Positions 16,853 to 24,238 of a stretch of 40,403 bases of DNA are shown one piece after another. Made by a program: the position numbers and the translations under genes. Below the pieces are notes generated by a model, which was given only the letters and a program-made list of their open reading frames with translations, searched no databases and was not told the origin of the DNA. Each line of letters begins with the position of its first letter. The stretch's first letter is position 1. This DNA comes from Flavobacteriaceae bacterium (GTDB lineage: Bacteria > Bacteroidota > Bacteroidia > Flavobacteriales > Flavobacteriaceae): positions 1-40,403 of the forward strand of contig CANHEA010000017.1 in NCBI GenBank assembly GCA_947459635.1, read 5' to 3'.

Positions 16853-18202
16853 ATGTCAGCAATCAAAATCCTCCACATCGATAGCAATCATCCGATTCTC
16901 AAACAGCAATTGGAATCATTCGGATTCATCAATGACGAAGATTTTACTTCATCCAAAGAAGTTATCGAGTCTAAAATTCACAACTATCATGGAATTGTAA
17001 TCCGAAGTCGATTCAATATTGATAAAACGTTTATCGACAAAGCAACCAATTTACAATTTATTGCACGCGTCGGCGCCGGCCTCGAAAGCATCGACTGTGA
17101 ATACGCAACGTCCAAAAACATCGCACTGATTGCGGCGCCTGAAGGCAATCGGAATGCTGTAGGCGAACACACGTTGGCCATGCTTTTGTCGCTTCTTAAC
17201 AAACTAAATGTGGCAGATGCAGAAGTTCGAAGTGGACAACGAAACCGAGAAAGCAATCGTGGTCACGAACTCGACGGAAAAACAATCGGCATCATCGGTT
17301 ACGGGAATATGGGCAAATCCTTTGCAAAAAAGTTACGAGGTTTTGAGGTAGAAGTATTGTTTTATGATATTCAAACCGGAATAGGAGATGCCAATGCGAA
17401 GCAAGTTGCGCTGGAAGAATTGCAGCAAAAAGCAGATGTTTTAAGTTTACATATCCCATGGACACCAGAAACCAACGGTCTTGTCAATCGAGATTTCATT
17501 AACGCCTTTCAAAAGCCTTTTTGGTTGCTCAACACTTCTCGCGGTAAAAATGTCGTAACGGCAGACTTGGTAGAAGCTTTGAAAACAGGTAAAATTCTTG
17601 GTGCAGGTTTGGATGTTATTGAATATGAAAATCTATCGTTCGAAACACTAGATGCTGCGGCTTTGCCTGAAGCGTATCAATATTTATTAGAATCCAAAAA
17701 TGTTTTATTGACGCCACATATCGCAGGCTGGACATTCGAAAGTCAAGAACGCTTAGCACAAGTGATTGTAGATAAGATTAAAGAAAAGTACTTCAGTAGC
17801 AAAACAACAATAACCGAAGAAGTTCGCGTAACAGGAATTGGAGGAGTATTTTTTAAATCAGCAAATCCAAAGGAATTGGTGGGTTGGTATGGTAAACATC
17901 TTGGACTCAAAACCGATGACTACGGTTCCACTTTTTGGTGGAAAGACAAAAGCGGAAATGACTGCTGTACACAATGGTCGCCTTTTAAAGACGACACAAA
18001 GTATTTCCAACCCAGCGAAAAGCAATTCATGCAAAATTTCAGAGTAACGAATCTTGAAGTACTTTTGCGAAATCTAGCAGAAGAAGGTGTAACAATTGTT
18101 GGGGAAATGGAAACGTTCGACTACGGAAAATTCGGTTGGATTCTCGACCCGGAAGGCAACAAAATCGAACTTTGGGAACCTATTGATAGTGCGTTTCAAT
18201 AA
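16853..18202 (+). CDS. D-2-hydroxyacid dehydrogenase fused to a C-terminal VOC (glyoxalase-like) domain
   Basis: 449 residues, about 130 more than a usual dehydrogenase of this type. Residues 1-315 are a D-isomer hydroxyacid dehydrogenase. They show ARVGAGLESIDCE, the NAD loop GYGNMG (149-154), Arg230 in NTSRGK, Glu257 in DVIEYEN and His289 in TPHIAGW, which are the Arg-Glu-His catalytic set. This part resembles 3-phosphoglycerate dehydrogenase (SerA) without the ACT domain. From about 326, VTGIGGVFFKSANPKELVGW starts a complete VOC domain that ends in ILDPEGNKIELWEP. The junction is in one frame with no stop. Substrate unknown; serine synthesis is possible for the first half. A natural fusion and a lost stop codon cannot be told apart from one sequence. 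Confidence 0.88.
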   Translation: MSAIKILHIDSNHPILKQQLESFGFINDEDFTSSKEVIESKIHNYHGIVIRSRFNIDKTFIDKATNLQFIARVGAGLESIDCEYATSKNIALIAAPEGNRNAVGEHTLAMLLSLLNKLNVADAEVRSGQRNRESNRGHELDGKTIGIIGYGNMGKSFAKKLRGFEVEVLFYDIQTGIGDANAKQVALEELQQKADVLSLHIPWTPETNGLVNRDFINAFQKPFWLLNTSRGKNVVTADLVEALKTGKILGAGLDVIEYENLSFETLDAAALPEAYQYLLESKNVLLTPHIAGWTFESQERLAQVIVDKIKEKYFSSKTTITEEVRVTGIGGVFFKSANPKELVGWYGKHLGLKTDDYGSTFWWKDKSGNDCCTQWSPFKDDTKYFQPSEKQFMQNFRVTNLEVLLRNLAEEGVTIVGEMETFDYGKFGWILDPEGNKIELWEPIDSAFQ

Positions 18203-18242
18203 ATTTTATATTTTTATGAAGTCAATCTAACAAACTACTGTC

Positions 18243-18530
18243 ATGGAAAACACAAAATTCGAAGCTTGGAACCAACCACAAGAACCACAATTTAAACCCG
18301 AAAACAAGAAAGTTGTTGCTGGTATTTTCGGGATATTATTCGGCGGATTGGGTATTCATAAATTTATTTTAGGTTACACCCGCGAAGGTATTATTCAAAT
18401 TCTGCTTTCAATCATTACCTGTGGAATCGCCGGTAGTTTTATTGGACTGATTGAAGGAATCATCTATCTAACTAAAACAGATGAGGAATTTTATCATATC
18501 TATCAAGAGAATAAGAAAGCCTGGTTTTAA
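18243..18530 (+). CDS. TM2-domain membrane protein
   Basis: 95 residues. A polar N-terminus with Pro/Gln (about 1-22) is followed by KKVVAGIFGILFGGLGIHKF and a second helix (IIQILLSIITCGIAGSFIGLIEG), the two-helix TM2 arrangement with its Gly-rich turn and conserved GIHKFILGY. An acidic C-terminal tail follows. The molecular role of bacterial TM2 proteins is not established. Its stop (18528-18530) overlaps the ATG of the next gene by one base, so translation is probably coupled. Confidence 0.87.
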   Translation: MENTKFEAWNQPQEPQFKPENKKVVAGIFGILFGGLGIHKFILGYTREGIIQILLSIITCGIAGSFIGLIEGIIYLTKTDEEFYHIYQENKKAWF

Positions 18531-18910
18531 TGAACCTCAATCAAATCACGATTTCCGTTCGCGATGTAGAAAAATCAATCGATTTTTACGAACAATTAGG
18601 CTTGCAATTAATTGTCAAATCACTTCCAACATATGCTCGATTCGTATGCCCGATGGGCGAATTAACTTTTTCATTGCATCAATCTGACGAGCAAAATAAT
18701 AGCACCACTTGGTTTTATTTTGAAGTCGATCATCTCGATGAAAAGGTCAATGAACTGATCGATTTAGGTTTTGAGTTTGAAGAAATGCCCAACGACAAAC
18801 CTTGGTTGTGGCGGGAAGCACGATTAAAAGATCTTGATAACAACCAATTGATATTGTATTACGCAGGGGTAAATAGGAAAAATCCGCCTTGGCGAGTAGT
18901 TGAGATTTAG
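18530..18910 (+). CDS. VOC-family (glyoxalase/bleomycin-resistance fold) protein
   Basis: 126 residues. The start MNLNQITISVRDVEKSIDFYEQLGLQL is a typical VOC opening strand-helix. The second half ends in the usual RLKDLDNNQLILYYAG. Potential metal ligands are few (His692-type positions are not fixed by the motif), so enzymatic activity is uncertain; it may bind a small molecule. It is translationally coupled to the TM2 gene. Its TAG stop (18908-18910) interlocks with the TAA stop of the convergent acyltransferase gene (18907-18909). Confidence 0.85.
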   Translation: MNLNQITISVRDVEKSIDFYEQLGLQLIVKSLPTYARFVCPMGELTFSLHQSDEQNNSTTWFYFEVDHLDEKVNELIDLGFEFEEMPNDKPWLWREARLKDLDNNQLILYYAGVNRKNPPWRVVEI

Positions 18911-20724
18911 ATCTTTTCGCCTTTTTCTGCCAACTTCCGCTCCAATTCCGCCTGAAATTCTTCCATCACTGGTTTCATTGTGCTTTCTGGCAAGTCGGCA
19001 ATTCGAATATACATCAACCCGTCAATCGCATTGTTGAATAGCGGATCTACATTGAATGCAACCACACGCGCATTTTGCTTAATGTATTTTTTAATCAATA
19101 CCGGAAGACGCAAAGTCCCCGGTTCGATTTCGTCAATAATCTTATCGAATTTGATCAAATCAGCTTCGGCTTCATCAAAAATAAAGTCCTTATCCGCATC
19201 TTTCAACTTCACTCGAAATTCCTTCTTGGGATGAATATACTGCGCGATATACGGATCGTAATAATGCGATTTCATAAACTCAATCATCAACGATTTGGAG
19301 AAATCCGTAAACTGATTGCTAATACTCACACCGCCAATCAAAAATTTATGTTCCGGATGATGCAGCGTGGTGTGCACTATTCCTTTCCACAACAAGAACA
19401 AAGGCATCGGTTTTAGTTGGTAGTCTTTGGAGATGAAAGCCCTTCCCATTTCTATCGACTTGCTCATCATGTCGTGCAATTCGGGCTCAAATCGAAATAA
19501 TTCCTGCAAATAAAACCCGTCAATACCATACTTTGGAAAAATTTCAGAACCCAATCCCATGCGATATGCACCCGCAATTTGCTGCGCTTCCTCATCCCAC
19601 AAAAACAAATGATGATAGTACTGATCGTATTTATCTAAGTCAATGGAGTTGTTGGTTCCTTCTCCAATTTCTCTAAAAGTTACTTCACGCAAACGACCAA
19701 TTTCATGTAGAATGTTCGGAATTTTATGCGCTTCTGTAAAAAACACTTCGTAGTTTTTACTGTGTGTCAACCTCGAATCTGAGTTTCTCAAACTATCGAC
19801 CTCGGCCACCATTTTTTCGTGATTAGCAGGCGTTGCAATTTCTTTTGGACTTCTAGGAAGTTTCAGATTATTGAGATTGGGAGCCGACAAAAACGGCACA
19901 TCCTTTTCAAAAGAATTGGCCAACATATAGGTTTTCTTTCTCAAAAACTCTGAGTATTCTTCAATAGTTTTATGCTCATTTTGCTCTGCTACTGAAATCG
20001 GTTTTCCGATACGAACTTTAATCACACGATCTTTTTGAGTTAGTAATTCCGAAGGAAGTTTTGCCGTTCGTAAAGTCGGATTTAAACTAGAAAGCAAATA
20101 AAACAATCGACTGTTTTTGGCGTGAAAATAAATCGGAACCACAGGCACTTGCGCTTTGCGAATGACCTTAATCGCGCCTTCTTCCCATACTTTGTCCACC
20201 ATCAATTTTCCATCTTTATAGGTAGAAACTTCTCCAGCAGGAAACATTCCTAAAGGCTTTCCGTCGCTCAAATGGCGTAAGGTTTCTTTGATTCCAATCA
20301 CACTTGATTTCGCGTTTTTTAAATTCTCAAACGGATTCACCGGCATGATATAAGGCTTCAACGGATCAATCCGATGCAACAAGAAATTGGCAATAATTTT
20401 AAAATTAGGCTCACGCTCCAACATCAATTTCAACAACAAAATCCCATCAATGCCACCCAACGGATGATTGGAAATCGTAATATACGCGCCGTCTTTGGGC
20501 AATCGTTTGAAATCTTCTTCAGGTATTTCAAATTTGATTTGAAATTCGTCTAGAATGGCGTTCAGAAACGGCACATCTTGCAAGTGTTTATTCCTGTCGT
20601 AAATATCATTGAGGGTAGAAATTTTAAGCACTTTCATCATCAACCAACCAGCAAAAGTTCCTAAAACCCCATATTTATCGGCGTGTATTGCTTTGGCAAC
20701 TTCCTTTGCGGTAACTAAACCCAT
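18907..20724 (-). CDS. olsF: OlsF-like bifunctional acyltransferase (PlsC domain + GNAT/OlsB-like domain)
   Basis: 605 residues in two halves. The N-terminal half (about 1-270) is a PlsC-type acyltransferase with SNHPLGGIDG (His87, Asp93; five residues between them rather than the usual four) and MFPAGEVST. The C-terminal half (about 310-560) is like OlsB/hemolysin-type N-acyltransferases, with LREVTFREIGEGTNNSIDLD, DQYYHHLFLWDEEA and GVSISNQFTDFSKSLM. This pairing matches OlsF, described in Flavobacterium and Serratia, in which one protein makes ornithine lipid from ornithine and two acyl donors. The amino acid accepted here is inferred. It acts at the inner membrane. It has its own probable promoter (20752-20759) and is convergent with the VOC gene. 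Confidence 0.75.
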   Translation of the reverse strand: MGLVTAKEVAKAIHADKYGVLGTFAGWLMMKVLKISTLNDIYDRNKHLQDVPFLNAILDEFQIKFEIPEEDFKRLPKDGAYITISNHPLGGIDGILLLKLMLEREPNFKIIANFLLHRIDPLKPYIMPVNPFENLKNAKSSVIGIKETLRHLSDGKPLGMFPAGEVSTYKDGKLMVDKVWEEGAIKVIRKAQVPVVPIYFHAKNSRLFYLLSSLNPTLRTAKLPSELLTQKDRVIKVRIGKPISVAEQNEHKTIEEYSEFLRKKTYMLANSFEKDVPFLSAPNLNNLKLPRSPKEIATPANHEKMVAEVDSLRNSDSRLTHSKNYEVFFTEAHKIPNILHEIGRLREVTFREIGEGTNNSIDLDKYDQYYHHLFLWDEEAQQIAGAYRMGLGSEIFPKYGIDGFYLQELFRFEPELHDMMSKSIEMGRAFISKDYQLKPMPLFLLWKGIVHTTLHHPEHKFLIGGVSISNQFTDFSKSLMIEFMKSHYYDPYIAQYIHPKKEFRVKLKDADKDFIFDEAEADLIKFDKIIDEIEPGTLRLPVLIKKYIKQNARVVAFNVDPLFNNAIDGLMYIRIADLPESTMKPVMEEFQAELERKLAEKGEKI

Positions 20725-20751
20725 GTTTGTATTTGTTTATCGAGACAGAAA

Positions 20752-20759
20752 CAAAGATA
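20752..20759 (-). promoter_or_regulatory. Probable -7 element for the olsF-like gene
   Basis: On the minus strand TATCTTTG (20759-20752) matches TAnnTTTG, 28 bases before the ATG at 20724. No TTG is seen at the expected upstream spacing. Confidence 0.4.
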
Positions 20760-20793
20760 GCAAAAAACTCCATTTTACTTTATCCTTTTTTAT

Positions 20794-20801
20794 TACATTT
20801 G
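20794..20801 (+). promoter_or_regulatory. Probable -7 element for xth
   Basis: TACATTTG matches TAnnTTTG and lies 24 bases before the xth ATG, implying a short leader. The upstream half of the promoter is a T-rich stretch without a clear TTG. Confidence 0.45.
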
Positions 20802-20825
20802 AAAGACTAAAAATAAACGCCTTCG

Positions 20826-21587
20826 ATGAAAATTATTTCTTACAACGTCAACGGAATTCGAGCTGCCATCTCAAAAGGATTTATCAATTGGTTGCAACAA
20901 GCCAATCCAGATGTGATTTGCCTTCAAGAAATCAAAGCAACGCCGGAACAAATTCCACTACTTGATTTTGAACTAGCAGGTTATCCTTATCATTTTTGGT
21001 TTCCCGCCGAGAAAAAAGGATACAGCGGTGTGGCGATTTTATCCAAAGTAAAACCCAATAATGTTCAATTCGGAACCGGGATTGCTCACATGGATTTTGA
21101 AGGAAGAAATCTCCGCGTCGATTTTGATGAATTTTCCGTGATGAGTTTGTATTTACCCTCGGGAACCAACATCGATCGCCTCGACCATAAGTTTATGTAT
21201 ATGGATGATTTTCAAAACTATATCAACCAACTTAAAGAGGAAATTCCCAATCTAATCATCTGCGGCGACTACAATATTTGTCACGAAGCCATCGACATTC
21301 ACGACCCGATTCGCAACAGAACCGTGTCAGGATTTTTGCCCGAAGAACGCGCTTGGCTTGATAATTTTATGAAAAGTGGCTTCATCGATAGTTTTAGAAT
21401 GTTAAATAAAGAGCCAGACAATTACACGTGGTGGAGTTACCGCGCGGGCGCCAGAGGCAACAACAAAGGATGGCGCATCGATTATTGCTTAGTGAGCGAG
21501 CCGTTGAAAAACAGAATTAAAAGAGCCGTAATTCTTCCAGACGCAAAGCATTCCGACCATTGCCCGACCATGGTGGAGATAGATTAA
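20826..21587 (+). CDS. xth: Exodeoxyribonuclease III
   Basis: 253 residues of the endonuclease/exonuclease/phosphatase fold. Landmarks in order: MKIISYNVNGIRAA (Asn7), DVICLQEIKA (Glu35, metal ligand), ICGDYNICH (catalytic Asp/Asn near 149-151), GWRIDYCLVS, and the terminal HSDHCPTMVEID with the catalytic His. Role: cleaves abasic sites and removes 3'-blocking groups in base excision repair, cytoplasm. Length is normal. It diverges from the olsF-like gene and is followed at once by copy 2 of the mosaic repeat. Confidence 0.95.
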   Translation: MKIISYNVNGIRAAISKGFINWLQQANPDVICLQEIKATPEQIPLLDFELAGYPYHFWFPAEKKGYSGVAILSKVKPNNVQFGTGIAHMDFEGRNLRVDFDEFSVMSLYLPSGTNIDRLDHKFMYMDDFQNYINQLKEEIPNLIICGDYNICHEAIDIHDPIRNRTVSGFLPEERAWLDNFMKSGFIDSFRMLNKEPDNYTWWSYRAGARGNNKGWRIDYCLVSEPLKNRIKRAVILPDAKHSDHCPTMVEID

Positions 21588-21589
21588 TA

Positions 21590-21679
21590 GGAGCCGGGAA
21601 CCTGCTGTTCGCTCTATCTTTTCCTGCTTAAGGAAAGCAGCAAAAGGATGCCGCTGCCATCAGGGCTAGGCACCTGAAT
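21590..21679 (+). repeat. Mosaic hairpin repeat, copy 2
   Basis: It shares the left block (21604-21622, GCTGTTCGCTCTATCTTTT) and right block (21642-21661, AAAAGGATGCCGCTGCCATC) with copy 1. Its apical arm is different and shorter: CTGCTT (21624-21629) pairs with AAGCAG (21635-21640) around a 5-base loop, inside TTTT/AAAA. The outer segment CCTG (21601-21604) can pair with CAGG (21661-21664), next to AGC/GCT. It starts two bases after the xth stop. Confidence 0.75.
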
Positions 21680-21714
21680 ACAAAGACATATCAATAGATA
21701 ATCAATTATTAATT

Positions 21715-22674
21715 ATGAAAAATACGCTTGCATTTTTATTCAGTTTACTCTTGTTGACCTCCTCTTGCGTTACCAAGAAAGTTTACCAAGATCTCGAAAA
21801 CAAATACGCCGATCTCAAAAAAGAAAATCGCCGCATTCAAGACGAGACCGATGACTGCATCAAATCGAAAGCAGATTTAGAAATGGCCTACGATGCCATC
21901 AAAAGCGAATTGAGCGACACACGATTAGAGCGCGATAAGAATCTAGCCGATTACAACGCCGCCAATAACAACTACAAAGCCATGCAAGCTTCTTACGCCG
22001 CTTTAGAGAAAAACAGTAATGACGCCTTGCAAGCTAACATGAGTAAAAACAGAGAGCTCTTGAGTCAACTAGATGCCAAAGAAAAAGCGTTAACCGCCGA
22101 GCAAAACCGATTGAATAAAGTAAAGACCGATCTTCAAGCCAGTTCCCAACGATTGGCAGAACTTGAAAGTTTGATGGCTGCCAAAGATGCGAATATGAAA
22201 AAACTAAAAGAGACCTTGTCGAGTGCGCTCAATAGTTTTGAAGGAAAAGGATTGACCGTGCAACAGAAAAACGGGAAAGTCTATGTTTCTATGGAAAACA
22301 AATTGTTGTTTAGTTCCGGAAGTTGGGCGGTAGGTTCAGAAGGAAGACGAGCAGTCGTGGAAGTTGGAAAAGTCTTAGCAGCCAATCCAGATATTGCAGT
22401 GCTGATAGAAGGACATACAGATGATGACGCTTTCAATGGCTCTGGACCGATAGCAGACAACTGGGATTTGTCGACCAAAAGAGCTACGGTTATTGTAAAT
22501 ATTCTAGGGGAAAACAAAGGCATCAATCAACAAAATCTTACTGCTGCGGGAAGAAGTGAATATGCGCCAGTAGCGAGCAATTCGACCGCAGATGGGAAAG
22601 CCAAAAACCGTAGAATCGAAATTATTCTAACGCCAAAATTGGATGAAATTTCTAAGATGTTGAATCAGTTGTAA
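21715..22674 (+). CDS. OmpA-family lipoprotein with coiled coil
   Basis: 319 residues. The lipoprotein signal MKNTLAFLFSLLLLTSSC puts the lipid on Cys18. Residues about 25-180 form a long coiled coil rich in Lys, Glu and Ala. The C-terminal OmpA/MotB domain (about 190-310) carries LLFSSGSWAVGSEG, VLIEGHTDDDAF, NWDLSTKRATVIV and KNRRIEI, the peptidoglycan-binding signature. Likely role: tethering the outer membrane to peptidoglycan in the periplasm. It is monocistronic, preceded by the mosaic repeat, and ends at a very strong hairpin. Confidence 0.92.
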   Translation: MKNTLAFLFSLLLLTSSCVTKKVYQDLENKYADLKKENRRIQDETDDCIKSKADLEMAYDAIKSELSDTRLERDKNLADYNAANNNYKAMQASYAALEKNSNDALQANMSKNRELLSQLDAKEKALTAEQNRLNKVKTDLQASSQRLAELESLMAAKDANMKKLKETLSSALNSFEGKGLTVQQKNGKVYVSMENKLLFSSGSWAVGSEGRRAVVEVGKVLAANPDIAVLIEGHTDDDAFNGSGPIADNWDLSTKRATVIVNILGENKGINQQNLTAAGRSEYAPVASNSTADGKAKNRRIEIILTPKLDEISKMLNQL

Positions 22675-22675
22675 A

Positions 22676-22750
22676 AAATGCCACAAAGCCACAAAGCCAC
22701 AAAGGATTTATAGTTCTTTGTGGCTTTGTGGCTTTGTGGCAAATCTTTTA
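22676..22750. terminator. 25-bp perfect hairpin made of CCACAAAG repeats between convergent genes
   Basis: 22680-22704 is exactly complementary to 22716-22740 around an 11-base loop. Each arm consists of three tandem copies of an 8-base unit (CCACAAAG on the left, CTTTGTGG on the right). Five A's precede it and AAATCTTTTA follows. It serves both the OmpA gene (ends 22674) and the dehydrogenase gene (ends 22748). Confidence 0.85.
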
Positions 22751-24112
22751 TTTTATCGATAATTTAGAACTGATACTCAAACCAGCTTGATCCTTAATCG
22801 AAACAATATATAAACCGACTTGCAAATTACCAATTGACAGTGCAGTTGCATCTGAATTTATAGCTTGTTGCATCACTGTTTTTCCTGTCGTATCTACTAC
22901 AGTTACTGTTGCAGGAAATTGTATACCTTTTGTTTTTAGATAAACCTCACTACTTGCTGGATTTGGATATAAATCGAAAGTGTCTTTATCAAAACTATTT
23001 GTAGCCAAAGAAGTGTCTACAATCTTATAAATAACGCCATTGCTTACTCCAGCAACATACAATTCTCCATTAAGGTCTTGGCCGAAGGTAGAAAAATTGG
23101 TGCCAGAAAAGGCGGTAGTCCATACAATAGTTCCAGCGTCGTTTATATATCCTATCTTATTATTGCAATAATCGGCAAATAGGTATTTCCCATTTAGATT
23201 TGGGTATAATGATCCACGGTAAACATAGCCCCCAGTTATAGAGCATGCACCGCCAGAATGAACGTATTGTGCTACCGGAAAGGTGTAATTTGTTCCTGTA
23301 CAATTAGAATAAACGCTATTTCCTTCGTAACATTTCCAACCGAAATTTAGTCCAGGAGATAATGGAGCTGCCACATGGTCAATTTCTTCAATTTGATTTT
23401 GACCCACATCTCCAATCCATAAATCACCATTCAAACTATCGAAGTTGAATTTCCAAGGGTTACGCACTCCAATTGCCCAAATTTCGTCGTTTCCAGTTAT
23501 ATCTCCAGCGAAAGGATTGTCTGCAGGAATAGCGTATGGCGAGGCAGAATCAACATCGATGCGTAATATTTTGCCTAAATTTTCATTGATGTTTTGCGCT
23601 CTATTTCCAGGATCCCCAGCACTTCCACCGTCTCCCATTCCGATATACAAATACCCGTCAGGACCGAACTTTAAACTTCCACCATTGTGGTTTGCGAATG
23701 GTTGTGTTACGGTTAGCAAAATGGTTGCGCTTGAGGCGTCCGCAATGTTTGGATTAGAAGAAACAGTATAACGAGCAATTACCGTATTCCCAGTAGTATT
23801 GGTATAATTCACATAGAAATAACCATTGGTAGCATAGTTAGGATGAAAGGTTAATCCTAACAAACCTCTTTCGCTACCGGTTGATATAGTGGCAGTCGTA
23901 AGCGTAAGAAAATTAGTTGGGTTGATGGTCCCATCTGGATTTAATATTCTAATGGCACCACTTTGTTGCACCACAAATAAGCGCGCATCATTTGCAGGAT
24001 GTGCAATTTCTACTGGACCGCTAAATCCTGTAGCGAAAGAAGTAAGACTAATACTTTGAGCGAAAGAAAACGAACTCAAAAGAACTGTTAGTAAAGTAAA
24101 GATTTGTTTCAT
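22748..24112 (-). CDS. Secreted PQQ-dependent sugar (sorbosone/glucose-type) dehydrogenase with T9SS sorting domain
   Basis: 454 residues. The signal peptide KQIFTLLTVLLSSFSFAQ is followed by a six-bladed propeller of the GSDH type. It shows GLLGLTFHPNYATNGYFYVNY and the NHNGGSLKFGPDGYLYIGMG segment, which contains the His expected to act as base in soluble PQQ sugar dehydrogenases. It continues with GDPGNRAQN and later VRNPWKFNFD. The final ~80 residues (FDLYPNPASSEVYLKT to SISSKLSIK) are a T9SS sorting domain. Likely role: oxidising sugars or sugar side groups outside the cell; the substrate is not predictable, and I see no PQQ synthesis genes here. It is convergent with the OmpA gene. A 126-bp gap separates it from the GT51 gene upstream. 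Confidence 0.88.
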   Translation of the reverse strand: MKQIFTLLTVLLSSFSFAQSISLTSFATGFSGPVEIAHPANDARLFVVQQSGAIRILNPDGTINPTNFLTLTTATISTGSERGLLGLTFHPNYATNGYFYVNYTNTTGNTVIARYTVSSNPNIADASSATILLTVTQPFANHNGGSLKFGPDGYLYIGMGDGGSAGDPGNRAQNINENLGKILRIDVDSASPYAIPADNPFAGDITGNDEIWAIGVRNPWKFNFDSLNGDLWIGDVGQNQIEEIDHVAAPLSPGLNFGWKCYEGNSVYSNCTGTNYTFPVAQYVHSGGACSITGGYVYRGSLYPNLNGKYLFADYCNNKIGYINDAGTIVWTTAFSGTNFSTFGQDLNGELYVAGVSNGVIYKIVDTSLATNSFDKDTFDLYPNPASSEVYLKTKGIQFPATVTVVDTTGKTVMQQAINSDATALSIGNLQVGLYIVSIKDQAGLSISSKLSIK

Positions 24113-24238
24113 AGCAATTGTTTATTTTGTTTTGGACGGTAAATATAGATAAATGATTTGAAAACATATCTCTTTATCTGTGAATTACATAACACAAACA
24201 TAAGGTAAAGTATTTGGGGATTAGGTGTTTATAACCTA

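Noticed and set aside
16656..17000. 114-codon plus-strand frame over the mosaic repeat
   Set aside because: It spans repeat DNA and runs into the dehydrogenase gene in another frame; the repeat structure explains it better.
16853..17800. Naming the dehydrogenase serA
   Set aside because: The catalytic set fits several D-2-hydroxyacid dehydrogenases, the ACT domain is missing, and a VOC domain is attached, so the substrate is open.
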